From: a virus
Length of the DNA: 44,653 bases
Virus record (IMG/VR): IMGVR_UViG_3300014720_000055
Span: 1-44,653 of that record
Reading direction: 5' to 3' (one strand)
A model generated the notes under the pieces. That model was not told the origin of the DNA. It searched no databases and saw only the letters and a list, made by a program, of their open reading frames with translations. The position numbers were made by a program, and so were the translations under genes. Positions 24,061 through 33,400 of the stretch are shown piece after piece. Numbering within the stretch: position 1 is the first letter of the stretch; each line of letters starts with the position of its first letter.

Positions 24061-24842
24061 CTTAGATCCTTCTTCCAATATTCGCATATCGTATCCTTGA
24101 AGTAGCACCAGTTGCATAGCTTGGTCGGGTTGGCGGGCCATTTGTCGTCGTTGAACGACGAGACTATTGCGTCGTAGGTTTCGGTGATCAACTTGTAGAC
24201 CGACGACATCTGCGATTCGTCCACCTGCCTCAAAAACCTCTTGCCGTCCTTCAGGTAGAGCAGCTCCACCGATCCGATCGGCTGCTCCAGGGTCTTGGTG
24301 AGCAGAATCGCGTAGATCATGAGTTGCACGAACTTGTCGTCGACGTACGGCTCGCGCGGCGTCTTCCCCGTCTTGTAGTCCGATATCCGGACCGACCCGT
24401 TCTCGACGAACCACCGGTCTATGAAGCCCTTGACCCTCACGTCCCTCACGGTTCCGTCCAGCTCGGTTTCCACGCCGCTGACCGCTATCGTCGACGGGTT
24501 CTCGACCCTGAATATGTTCTCGAGGCACCACCAGGCCGACCACCTGAACTTCTGCGCCTCCCTGTCGGGGACCGTCCCCTTGATTCGGCCCGCCCAGTCA
24601 CCGTCGGACCAGACCGTCGCGCTGAGCGACCTCAGCGAGAGCGGCGTCCTCTCGTTCGGCTCGAGTGTTCCGTAGAAGGACTCGAGGACGTCGTGCACGA
24701 AGTTGCCCAGCATGGTCGCCTGCGTCGGCGGCTCCTGGAGCTTGTTGACCCGCGAGTACTTGTACTTCAGTGGGCACTGCGTGTACGTCGCCAGCGAACT
24801 GGGCGATACGTAGTCGGGCAGCTCGTACGGTAATTGGTCCAT
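24057..24842 (-). CDS. RecB/Cas4-type PD-(D/E)XK Fe-S nuclease (261 aa)
   Basis: Likely the 5'-3' exonuclease partner of the annealing protein. Four cysteines, C23 in 'YTQCPLKYKYS' and C243, C246, C253 near the C-terminus, fit a 4Fe-4S cluster as in Cas4 and AddB. The nuclease core is H50, D142 in 'VKGFIDRW', D155-x-K157 in 'VRISDYKTGK', and the Q173...Y177 motif. All catalytic positions are filled. It ends in an ATGA overlap with the 184-aa gene and follows the Rad52-like gene by 10 nt. Confidence 0.85.
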   Translation of the reverse strand: MDQLPYELPDYVSPSSLATYTQCPLKYKYSRVNKLQEPPTQATMLGNFVHDVLESFYGTLEPNERTPLSLRSLSATVWSDGDWAGRIKGTVPDREAQKFRWSAWWCLENIFRVENPSTIAVSGVETELDGTVRDVRVKGFIDRWFVENGSVRISDYKTGKTPREPYVDDKFVQLMIYAILLTKTLEQPIGSVELLYLKDGKRFLRQVDESQMSSVYKLITETYDAIVSSFNDDKWPANPTKLCNWCYFKDTICEYWKKDLR

Positions 24843-24852
24843 CAGCGACCTG

Positions 24853-25497
24853 TTACTCGGATTTGATTCTGTTCACCTCGGCGACGATGAACTCGAGATC
24901 GTCGACGGACACGGAGTCGATCGACTTGGGGACGGGCTCGCCCTGCGTCCGTTCGTTCCAGCGCTCCCGCATCGCGTTCTTTTGGTTGGCGTCAAGCCCC
25001 TTGGCGAGCGAGACGAACGCGTTCCACAGGGAGACCTTGTTGTCCTGCACGGACTCGGCCTCGAGGAAATGCTCGGCCTCTATCGCGTCGTCGCTGCGGG
25101 CGAGATACAGGCCCACCCCGAGGGTTTGGGCCGCCTTCTTCAGGGCGTCCGAGATCGCGCCCTTAAACTCGTCCCCGAGATCGACTATCTGGCCCTGCTT
25201 GGTTCGCTTGATTTTTTGCCCGCCGAATCCGTCTCGGGTTATGGTTTGGCCGTCGGCGACGAAGTACTCGATGCGGACGTGCGCCACGACGAACTCGGGG
25301 TCGGCGCCGTCGCGCTCGCAGCGAATGATCGTGAACGACCACTTGTCGACGCCGAGCACCTTGTTGAGCCTGTTGATGACCTCGCTCACGGGGATGTACG
25401 TGAGGGCCGTCCCGCCCTTGTTGACCGTTCGCTCCATTTCCTGCGAGAAGTTCTCGGCCAGGGCGGCGTATATGTTGCTGGAATGTCCGTTGGTCAT
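24853..25497 (-). CDS. Rad52-like single-strand annealing protein (214 aa)
   Basis: The N-terminal two thirds match Rad52/Sak-type annealing proteins: 'LTYIPVSEVINRLNKVLGVDKWSFTI', 'AHVRIEYFVADGQTITRDGFGGQ' and 'VDLGDEFKGAISDALKKAAQTLGVGLYL' (about residues 31-133). The protein probably anneals complementary strands in phage recombination together with the downstream Fe-S nuclease. The last about 80 residues are acidic and may bind SSB or other partners. It overlaps the upstream 170-aa gene by 4 nt. Confidence 0.85.
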   Translation of the reverse strand: MTNGHSSNIYAALAENFSQEMERTVNKGGTALTYIPVSEVINRLNKVLGVDKWSFTIIRCERDGADPEFVVAHVRIEYFVADGQTITRDGFGGQKIKRTKQGQIVDLGDEFKGAISDALKKAAQTLGVGLYLARSDDAIEAEHFLEAESVQDNKVSLWNAFVSLAKGLDANQKNAMRERWNERTQGEPVPKSIDSVSVDDLEFIVAEVNRIKSE

Positions 25498-26006
25498 TTT
25501 GGCCTCCTGACTATGACGCTAGTTTTACTCTCCTCGGAAACATCGCAGTATTCGTCGGCGGTCACTCCGATCCCCGACAGCGCCTTGACCCTCCAGTAGG
25601 AGGGCTGGAGGTACTTCAGCATTTCCTTGCCGACGATCTCCGGCGTCGCACCCACCTCGCCGGTGTCAAGATTCGTGGAGAGCTGAACGATGCGCCGCGA
25701 CACGACCTCCGCCAAGTCGTCGTGCCTCCACGACTTCCTGTCGTGGGAGGTTCTCTTCTCGAGCTTCGTGCCGTCGGCGAGAACGATCTCGGGCAGTTCG
25801 GCCATCTTCTCGGCCACGACCGCTATTGCCGAGTCGTACACCACCGAGACATCCAGCTTCAGCCGGTTTATTTCGCACAGATCGGAGCATGCCGACTCGA
25901 CGCTGACGGAATCGGACGCAAGGTTCTTCGTCTCCGCGTCTATCGCCATCAGCTTCGCGGTAATTTCCTCGATGATTGATGCGATCTTGCTGGTCTCGTT
26001 AGGCAT
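25494..26006 (-). CDS. Unknown recombination-block protein (170 aa)
   Basis: No named family recognised. The first half is helical ('SKIASIIEEITAKLMAIDAETKNLASD', 'CSDLCEINRLKLDVSVVYDSAIAVVAEKM'), then a conserved-looking segment 'VLADGTKLEKRTSHDRKSWRHDDLAEVVSRRI', then 'LKYLQPSYWRVKALSGIGVTADEYCDV'. It resembles small proteins that precede SSAP genes in high-GC phages. Coupled by a 4-nt overlap to the Rad52-like gene, it may assist annealing or nuclease loading. It lies 26 nt downstream of terL. Confidence 0.72.
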   Translation of the reverse strand: MPNETSKIASIIEEITAKLMAIDAETKNLASDSVSVESACSDLCEINRLKLDVSVVYDSAIAVVAEKMAELPEIVLADGTKLEKRTSHDRKSWRHDDLAEVVSRRIVQLSTNLDTGEVGATPEIVGKEMLKYLQPSYWRVKALSGIGVTADEYCDVSEESKTSVIVRRPK

Positions 26007-26032
26007 GTCTTAGTTACTCCCCGTATGTTATT

Positions 26033-27343
26033 TCAGACGAGGATAGTGGACGGCCTCCTGAAAGGCAACCCCAAACCGGCGAGAAACATGTAGGCGCCGA
26101 CGGCGGAGTCAACCTGGTCGTCGTGGACCTTGGCCTCGGGGAACGACGAGAGCTCGTCCAGCCAGTCCGACATCCAGGGGGCCCTGATGATCTTCACGTT
26201 GCCGTTGGCCGCCGCCGCGGAGAACGGCCGGGCTCTTGTCACCTTGTCGCCGGTGGACCTTATTCCCATGAAGTCGTAGCCTGGCACCACGTACCGCGAG
26301 TACTGGTCGACGAGGGCCTTGCCCGACGAGCCGGGCTCCTGCTCCATCCTGACCGCCACGGCGGTTCCGTCTTCCGTCGCCGTCTGTGCGACGAGTTGCT
26401 CGACCTTGTCGCCCTTGACCCTCGCCCTCTTGACGTCGAGCACGTAGGCGACGCCGTTCTCGAACAGCATCAGGGTTCCCACGGTCCAGTCGGGGTCGGG
26501 GTTCGAGCCGCTCGGTTCGGTGGCGGCGAGGTCCCAGAACCGCACGGCGCGGGCGGTCGGACCCATTACTGGCACCTCGCTCGAGTCGATGACGACGAAC
26601 GAAGTGCGGTCGAACATGGTACCGAGCGTCGTTGCCCACCAATCTCCCTCCTCGAGCCTCCTCCGCTCGAGCGGATCCAGCGAAGCGAGCGCTATGCGGT
26701 AGGACTCGGCGTCGATGCCCGGGTTGTCGGTCAGTTTGGACGGCACGAAGACCCTCCCCGTGCTCATTCCCTCCACGATGAACCTCTGTCTCACCCAGTT
26801 CGGGGCGGGGTTGGACGCGGCCCTCATCCTGAGGGGGACCTGGGACAGGGGACCCGTCGCCGGACGCCTGAGTCGGGAGAACAGGTAGCGGTAGTCGTTC
26901 TCCCTGATCTCCGTGACCTCGTCCATGCCTACGAACTGGAATTCCGAGCCCTTGTAGCGGAGGTAGTCGTTCTGGTTGTTCAGGTACCCGAAGGAGATTC
27001 TTGCCCCAGAGGGGAATGTGGCGACGTAGGTGTTGTTGTTCCAGTGGACCTCGTCGTAATTTGCTATCCAGGTTCGGAACCTGTCCATGAGTGCCCCGGG
27101 CAAGGAGAGGTCGGCGAACGTTCGCCTGAACAGAATCGCCGAGTAGCCGGGGACATCGAGGTACTGCATGGCGGACATGAGGAGGGCGGACGATTTGCCT
27201 CCGCCGGCGGCGCCCCCGAAGAGACCCTCGAGGCAGTGCGTCCTGAGAAAAACCTTCTGGGTCAAAGAGGGAGACTCGGGGCAGAACATGGGGTCCTTGG
27301 GCTGGAGCCACTCCAGCACCTTTTCCCAGTTTGTCTCTTCCAT
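26033..27343 (-). CDS. terL: Terminase large subunit (436 aa)
   Basis: The packaging motor. Walker A is residues 43-52 (GGAAGGGKSS), Walker B ends at D141-E142 in 'FQFVGMDEVTE', and a coupling-type motif follows. The C-terminal RNase-H-like nuclease has D271 in 'RFWDLAATE', a glutamate around 334-336 in 'RMEQEPGSSG', and D408/D409/D412 in 'HDDQVDSAVGAY'. All main catalytic residues appear present. The start ATG (27341-27343) has GGAG 5 nt upstream. It is divergent from the portal gene, which is unusual, and no small terminase was recognised beside it. Confidence 0.93.
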   Translation of the reverse strand: MEETNWEKVLEWLQPKDPMFCPESPSLTQKVFLRTHCLEGLFGGAAGGGKSSALLMSAMQYLDVPGYSAILFRRTFADLSLPGALMDRFRTWIANYDEVHWNNNTYVATFPSGARISFGYLNNQNDYLRYKGSEFQFVGMDEVTEIRENDYRYLFSRLRRPATGPLSQVPLRMRAASNPAPNWVRQRFIVEGMSTGRVFVPSKLTDNPGIDAESYRIALASLDPLERRRLEEGDWWATTLGTMFDRTSFVVIDSSEVPVMGPTARAVRFWDLAATEPSGSNPDPDWTVGTLMLFENGVAYVLDVKRARVKGDKVEQLVAQTATEDGTAVAVRMEQEPGSSGKALVDQYSRYVVPGYDFMGIRSTGDKVTRARPFSAAAANGNVKIIRAPWMSDWLDELSSFPEAKVHDDQVDSAVGAYMFLAGLGLPFRRPSTILV

Positions 27344-27404
27344 CTCTGCTCCGAGCCGTCTCTTGAACTACATTATATGTGTTGTCAAAATTTACCGGGA
27401 ACAA
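27344..27404. promoter_or_regulatory. Divergent promoter region between terL and the portal cluster
   Basis: This 61-nt AT-rich spacer separates the two transcription directions. On the minus strand there is a perfect TATAAT at 27372-27377, but no -35 at the right spacing (TTGACA at 27383-27388 is only 5 nt away). On the plus strand TTGAAC (27363-27368) and CAAAAT (27386-27391) are 17 nt apart, a weak sigma70-like pair. Because both gene blocks must start here or nearby, a bidirectional control region is likely. Confidence 0.45.
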
Positions 27405-27590
27405 ATGAGCATGGACAAATTGAAAATAGCCATGGCAAAATTAGCCAAAAGACAGACAGTCGCTAACTTGCTGATGTCTTCATTTATACTATTCACAGCA
27501 GTAGGAACTTTTTTGATCAACCCCGCGCTCGGCTTCATCGTCTTCGGTCTGACCGCAGGGGCGGTCGGCTATTTGCTCGGCAAGGAGTAG
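27405..27590 (+). CDS. Small membrane protein (61 aa)
   Basis: Starts at ATG 27405 (MSMDKLKIAMAK) or possibly the second ATG at 27411. After a basic N-terminus it has two hydrophobic segments, 'NLLMSSFILFTAVGTFLI' and 'LGFIVFGLTAGAVGYLL', separated by a short turn (NPA), ending in GKE. It is the first gene on the plus strand and contains the AAGGAG site (27582-27587) for the portal gene over its stop. A small two-pass membrane protein next to the portal is uncommon; it could be a holin-like or membrane-targeting protein. The ribosome-binding site (CGGGAA) is weak. Confidence 0.6.
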   Translation: MSMDKLKIAMAKLAKRQTVANLLMSSFILFTAVGTFLINPALGFIVFGLTAGAVGYLLGKE

Positions 27591-27599
27591 ATCTAAAAA

Positions 27600-29819
27600 A
27601 TGGCCTGGAATTCCAGATCCAACAAGGGTTCTAACGCCGACAGGTTTAAGGCGCTGAACCCGGGCGCCCCGGTCGCCTACAACCCGTCCCAGGTCGGGAA
27701 ACCGTACCGTGACTCGTGGGACATAGAGCGCGCCTACCGTGAGGGATTTCAGAAGGTCACCTGGGTGAACCGCTGCATTGACGCCATCGCGGGCAACCAG
27801 TCTCGTCTGCCGGTGATCCTCAGGGAGGGCAACAGCCCGGCGGGCAGGGTGGTCAACAAGACCGACAGGAAAATTCTCGATTTGTTCAACACGAAGGCGA
27901 ACATGGGCGAGAATTCCTTCGTGTTCAGGTACAGGCTCTCGTCGCAGCTCCTCATGTCTTCCCGCGGCGCGTTCATAGAGAAGATCAGGGGACGAGACGG
28001 AGAGCTGATCGCCCTCCAGCTGCTCCCACCGCAGCACACGGCGCCGATCCCCGACCCCAAGAAGTTCGTCTCGGGTTTCGAGGTGGACATGCGCAACGGA
28101 ACGAAGGTGACCCTCAAGCCCGAGGACGTCGTGTGGATCAGGAAACCCCACCCGTTGGATCCCTACCTCTCGCTCACCCCGATGGAGTCGGCGGGCATCG
28201 CCATCGAGATAGAGAATCTCTCCAAGCTCTACAACCGAAACTTTCTTCTGAACGACGGCAGGCCGGGCGGCCTATTGGTGGTCAGGGGGGAGATTGATGA
28301 CGACGACAAGGACGAGCTCAAGAGCCGCTTCAGGGGGAACGTGAACAGGGCCGGGGCCGTGACCGTCCTGTCCTCGGATGAGGGAGTCGATTTCGTCGAC
28401 ACCGGCCAGAGCCCGAGGGACGCGAACTACGTCCAGATGCGCCAGATACAGAAGGAGGAAATACTCGCCGCCTTCGGTGTCCCCGAGTCCGTGATCGGCA
28501 ACGCGGCGGGCAGGACTTTTGCCAACGCCGCCGAGGAGCACAAGGTGTTCTGGAACGAGACGATGCTCCCCCACCTCGAGACGATCGCAAGGGCCTTGGA
28601 CGAACTGGACGACCAGTACTACATCGACTTCGACGTGACCGACGTGCCGGTCCTCGTTCTCTACAAGCAGGAGAGGGACAGGTACCTGATGACCGAGTAC
28701 CAGACGGGTCTCATCAGCGGCAACGAGTACAGGGAGGGCGCAGGGCGCAAAGTGGTCGACTCCGAGCTGATGAACGCCATGCTCGCCAACCCGAACCTAA
28801 CCCCGATCGGATACACGAACAAGAAGTTCGTGCAGCAGCAGATGGGCGCCCCCGGCATGGGCGGGGCGGTCCCGCCGGCCGGAACGCCGGGCGGACCGAT
28901 GATGCCCGGGATGGGCGCCGTACCGCCGATCCCCGGGATGCCGGCGATCGAGGGGGTGGCTCCCGCCCCGCAGGATGGCATGACCGCGGCGCTCGCCGCC
29001 GAGGACGTGGCCGCGGCCCAGGCCGGCCAGATGGCCCAGGCGTCGGCCTTCGGCAACCAGGTGAGCACGAAATCCCTATGGGACGAGTGGGACGAAAAAG
29101 CCGAGAACTCCCTGGGCAGGTGGACCGAGATACTGGACACGGCGCTCGAGCGTTTCGTGGAGCGCCAGCAGCGGGTGATCATGGAGAAGGCGGCGGGTTC
29201 CAAGTCGCGGAGGGCCCTGGATTCCGGGAGCCTCGACTACGAGAACATATTCGACCAGCGAATCTGGGACAAGCAGCTCGCCGAGGACATGCGTCCGATA
29301 CTGAGCGGAATCATGAACGACGCCGCCACGATCGTCTCGCAGGAGATCGGGATGCAGGCCGAGATCGACGAGAAGGAGGCCTCGGAGCACCTCAAGGAGC
29401 AAGTCGAGAGGTTCCAGCAGGTCAATGCGACGACCGCCAAGGAGATCGAGGGGGCCGTCCTAATATCCCTGTCGCTGGGCGACGAAGAGGACAAAATGGG
29501 AATGCTCAAGGCGGCGCTGCTCGCCATATTCGTCAACCTGCTGTCCAAGCGCAAGAGGACGATCGCCGAGCACGAATCCCACGCAGCGTTCAACGCGGGC
29601 TCCTTCTACGCAGGCCGCTCAATCGGCGCGGCGACCAAAACGTGGGTCTCCGAGAAGGACGCAAAGGTCAGGCCCGAGCACTCGTCCCTGCACGGCAACA
29701 CCGTGAGCATGCACGAACCTTTCGTGGTTAGCGGGCAGGCCATCATGTACCCCGGCGATCCGACGGCTCCGATAAACCTTACGATGAACTGCCGATGCAA
29801 GGTGAGATTCGGGTTCTGA
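27600..29819 (+). CDS. Portal protein fused to a MuF-type head morphogenesis domain (739 aa)
   Basis: The N-terminal about 400 residues are a portal: 'YREGFQKVTWVNRCIDAIAGNQSRLP' and 'PTPMESAGIAIEIENLSKLYNRNFLLNDGRPGGLLVVRG' region plus 'EEILAAFGVPESVIGN', a typical HK97-type portal signature, followed by 'RTFANAAEEHKVFWNETMLPHLETI'. Residues about 417-457 are a G/P/M-rich linker. The C-terminal about 250 residues are helical and end with the MuF fold: 'ESHAAFNAGSFYAG', 'KTWVSEKDAKVRPEHSSLHGN' and 'NCRCKVRFGF'. Portal-MuF fusions are known and usually place MuF inside the capsid. The ribosome-binding site is AAGGAG 12 nt upstream. Confidence 0.9.
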   Translation: MAWNSRSNKGSNADRFKALNPGAPVAYNPSQVGKPYRDSWDIERAYREGFQKVTWVNRCIDAIAGNQSRLPVILREGNSPAGRVVNKTDRKILDLFNTKANMGENSFVFRYRLSSQLLMSSRGAFIEKIRGRDGELIALQLLPPQHTAPIPDPKKFVSGFEVDMRNGTKVTLKPEDVVWIRKPHPLDPYLSLTPMESAGIAIEIENLSKLYNRNFLLNDGRPGGLLVVRGEIDDDDKDELKSRFRGNVNRAGAVTVLSSDEGVDFVDTGQSPRDANYVQMRQIQKEEILAAFGVPESVIGNAAGRTFANAAEEHKVFWNETMLPHLETIARALDELDDQYYIDFDVTDVPVLVLYKQERDRYLMTEYQTGLISGNEYREGAGRKVVDSELMNAMLANPNLTPIGYTNKKFVQQQMGAPGMGGAVPPAGTPGGPMMPGMGAVPPIPGMPAIEGVAPAPQDGMTAALAAEDVAAAQAGQMAQASAFGNQVSTKSLWDEWDEKAENSLGRWTEILDTALERFVERQQRVIMEKAAGSKSRRALDSGSLDYENIFDQRIWDKQLAEDMRPILSGIMNDAATIVSQEIGMQAEIDEKEASEHLKEQVERFQQVNATTAKEIEGAVLISLSLGDEEDKMGMLKAALLAIFVNLLSKRKRTIAEHESHAAFNAGSFYAGRSIGAATKTWVSEKDAKVRPEHSSLHGNTVSMHEPFVVSGQAIMYPGDPTAPINLTMNCRCKVRFGF

Positions 29820-29933
29820 CCCGTTCTGTCCGCGCCATTCTGAAGTCGCGCGGCGAATCGGCGTAGGTTTACTTAAACGATTTAATAAATGTTACGCCAC
29901 GACCGATGTTGATCGTTTATTATGTAACGAGAC
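29820..29933 (+). promoter_or_regulatory. AT-rich spacer with inverted repeat before the polyprotein gene
   Basis: From about 29870 to 29930 the DNA is strikingly AT-rich for this genome. It contains an 8-bp inverted repeat TAAACGAT / ATCGTTTA (29874-29881 and 29912-29919, 30 nt apart) and two near-copies of ATGT(T/A)ACG (29888-29895, 29922-29929). No standard -35/-10 pair is clear. It probably holds a phage promoter or operator for the giant gene. The ribosome-binding site of that gene is weak (AACGAG). Confidence 0.45.
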
Positions 29934-30480
29934 ATGGCGAACGAAACTATTTCCTCAGAGGTTGACTACCTCTACAAATCGCTCAACGGCCAGATAAACG
30001 TCGACGAGGCGCAGGGCATAGTCGAGGCATTCGTCGCCGGAGTGGGCAACAAGGACTCCGTGGGCGACATCTGCCTGCCGGGGTGCTTCACCTCGTCGCT
30101 CAAGCGCAGGAAGCCCCGGGTGGTCTGGGGCCACGACTGGAATTCCCCGATCGGCAAGGTGCTCGAGATATACGAAGTCGGACCCAACGATCCCCGTCTC
30201 CCGTCCAAGATGCGCAAGGCCGGCATAGGCGGCCTCTACGCGAGAGTCCAGTTCAACCTTAAGGCCGAGAAGGGGCGCGAGGCCTTCGCCAACGTGTCTT
30301 TCTTCGGCATGGAACAGGAATGGTCCATCGGCTACAAGACGCTGGACGCCGTGTTCGACCCCGTGCAGACTGCGAACCTTCTCAAGGAAGTCGAGCTGTA
30401 CGAGGTGTCGCCGGTGCTGCACGGAGCGAACCAGCTGACGGGAACGATATCCATCAAGGCCGACGAGGCGGAGACCGAGG
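29934..30480 (+). other. HK97-type prohead protease domain of the polyprotein
   Basis: Residues about 1-170 show the S78/U35 pattern: 'GIVEAFVAGVGNKDSVGDICLPGCF', then H67 in 'RVVWGHDWNSPIGKVLEIYE', then S131 in 'QEWSIGYKTLDA', and 'EVELYEVSPVLHGANQLT' at the end. H67 and S131 are the expected catalytic His and Ser. In related phages this enzyme cuts scaffold and capsid proteins inside the prohead. Its fusion to about 4300 further residues is not usual. Confidence 0.85.
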
Positions 30481-33400
30481 TCAAAGACGAGCAGGGTCCG
30501 TGCTGGCCGGGGTACAAGCAGGTGGGCATGAAAAAGGGCAAGGGTGGCAGGATGGTCCCCGACTGCGTGCCCGTCGGCGGCAAGTCTCTAGACGACGAGT
30601 GCTGCCCCGACGAGAAGGCGGCCGACAAGCCCGTGCTGCGAGACCCCAAGGGGGGGTTGACTGCGGCCGGGAGGGCGCACTTCAAGCGGACCGAGGGCGC
30701 GAATCTGAAGCCCGGGGTCAGGGGTGCCGCCGACACGCCGCAGAAGATGCGCAGGAAGGGGTCCTTCCTCACGCGCTTCTTCACCAACCCGAGCGGTCCG
30801 ATGAAGAAACCGAACGGCAAGCCGACGAGACTCGCCCTGTCGGCCGCTGCCTGGGGGGAACCGGTGCCGCAGAACGCGTCCGACGCCGCGGCGCTCGCGG
30901 CGAAGGGTCGCAGGCTGCTAGAGAGATACGAGAATTCGAAGAAGAAGGACGACTCCGAATCGTTGGAGAGCAAGAATCACGTGGACGCCATCTACGCGGC
31001 GGCCCTGACCCCGCAGAACGAAACCTTCGGCAGGGCGTCGCAGCTCACGAGGGCCCTCGCCGCGCGCTTCGGCGGACCCGTCAGGCTGGTAACCGCCGAC
31101 AACGACATAGCGGTGTTCGAGATGGGCGCCGGCCAGTCCACGGAGATGCTGCGGGTCGCCTACCACTTCGACGGCGACGAGTTCATGATCGGAACGGCGC
31201 AGAGGGTGAAACCGGAGACCGTGTACATCCCCGTAAACGAGACCAACTCGGGGCAGACTTCGGGCGGGGTGGCGACCGGCATCGCCCCGGTCCGCCAGCA
31301 CCATGAGGGACATTGTTGTCCTGGGTGCGGCGGGGGAGGGAGCTGTGACGCATCGGTCGCGCTCTCCGACGGGGAGAACCCGAGAATCGCGTTCCTGAAA
31401 CTCAAATCGCTCGGCGACCAACTCGACTTCAGGGTCCGGCCGGTGTCCGGGGGATTCGTGCTGGAGGGCTTCGGTCTGCTGACCGAGCAGGCGCAGCAAT
31501 ACGTCGTGGACAAGATAGACGACGGAATGAGCGAGAAACTCCTCAATCCGGTCGGCAGACTCGCGAGGAGGACGATCGGGTTCCCGAACCCGCGGGCGAC
31601 CCTGAACGTGAACATGAACCCGTTCACCGCGAGGGACGCCGACCTTGACAAGCTCGTGCTCGAGGGGATTCCGATGATAAACATGGGGAGGGGCATCCCC
31701 GACCCGACTCCGTTCGGGGTGCCGGAAGCCCCGGGCTTCGCAAGTCCGAACATCCCGAGCGCATCCGACAGGGTGGTTCCCGGTCGCCGCAGAACGGACA
31801 TGCCGCCCATGATGCCAGCGATCCCCGAGGAGCCGGAGATCCCCGAACCCGTGAAGGAACCCAAGCCCGAGACCGTCCCCCAGGAGCCGCGAGTTCCGAC
31901 AAGACCCAAAACCCCGATACCGGAGAGGGAGCCCTCGCCCTCGCCCTCGCCCTCGCCCGCACCAGCGCCGGCTCGCCCGGTCCCGGAGAGACCGCGCGTG
32001 CCAGTCCCTGTCGGGATGGACGGTAACGATGATTTCGCCATCGCCGCCATGGGGGGCAAGAGGAGAACGCCCAAGGATCTCGCCGACGAGCTGGCCCAGA
32101 TGGACTCGTTCGACCGCCCGAGCAGGCAGACGAGGCAGCGCCGCCTGAGGGACGAGGGCATGGACCAAATGCGCAGGCTGATGCTCCTCGACGGACCGGA
32201 AGCCGGAATGAGCGATTCCAGGGGATCGCGCAAAAATAGGGGTTTGGAATTTATGTTGCGCCCGGATGAGGGGAGGGTCTACTACAGATTCGCGGACGGA
32301 GATTTCAAGGACATAATGGAGCCCGACGAAAACGGGTTCACGCTCATTGACGAAATGAACGAGCTCGGTTACAACGACAGGGGCGATCTCGTAATACGAG
32401 TTGCAGGCCGAGACAGCGTCCTGTTCAGCAAGGAACAGTTTGACTCCAGGGACGGGAATCCGATTTTCACTTTCGAAAACCCCGACAGGGACGAAGTCGT
32501 ATTCGACCGCGAGTTCACGTTTCCCCCTGGTTTCGACGACATCGACGAAATCGACTACGTCGGCTACGACAACATGGGCAATCTCGTCAATCGCGGACCA
32601 GACGGGGACCAAATAATCTTCACGGCGGAGCAACTCGGTTCAACCGGGATGACCGATGACGACATCGTCGACGGCGAAATCGTAGACGACGGTCAGGCGG
32701 GCATGGCCGGCGCTCGCAGGACGAGAGAAGAATCCGCCGAACTCGGAAGAAAGATATGGCTGGCGAGAACGCACGACAAGATTTCGCTGGAGGATGCGGG
32801 CAGTCGTTTCGGCATGTCGCGACAGGACGCGCGCCAGCTCGAGCTGCTCCACCAGAAGTACCTGAGAGGCCTCGGCGCCGAGCATCCGAACCGTGTGGGA
32901 CGAAGCATGCTCGACGATCCGATGACAGGCCTCACCGACGCCGAGATGGATCTCCTCAGGAGGAGATTCGACGGCGAAAAGATCGAGGAGGCTGCGGAGC
33001 GTCTCAGGACTGACAAGTTCGCCGTGAGGCGCATGGAGCAGCTGGCTCTGGCCAAGTTGAGGAACAGGATGCTGGATGACGGCCAGGGAGTCTCTGCCGG
33101 CATGGGCAAGCGCAATGGAGGCAGGGCGGTAGAAGCCGACCCCCCAAAAGCACGACGGGTCGAAAGGCCCGGAAGCCAAAGAAAAAAAAATAGACTCAAC
33201 CCCAGTTTCATACAGATCCTAGATTCCCTGCGGGAATCTGGTCCCGGCGGATTGAGCTCAGGCGAGCAGGTTCGCCTGGCAGCCCTGATGCGACTCCGCG
33301 GCGTCGTCGGCAAGAAGATCGACGACATGATGGCGAGAGGTTCGGGTAGCCGGCGCATGTCGAATCTCGGGCCGGAAATCAATGAGCTCAACGCGTCCAT

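Noticed and set aside
27372-27388. TTGACA and TATAAT as one minus-strand promoter
   Set aside because: Both hexamers are perfect but only 5 nt apart, far from the needed about 17 nt, so they cannot act as one sigma70 pair.
31932-31955. CCCTCG repeats as a CRISPR-like or regulatory repeat
   Set aside because: They are a short in-frame Pro-Ser tandem repeat in a Pro-rich linker with no spacers.
30918-32633. 571-codon minus-strand frame inside the giant polyprotein gene
   Set aside because: Composition is that of a GC-rich antisense shadow; the plus frame has protease and domain motifs and continues through.
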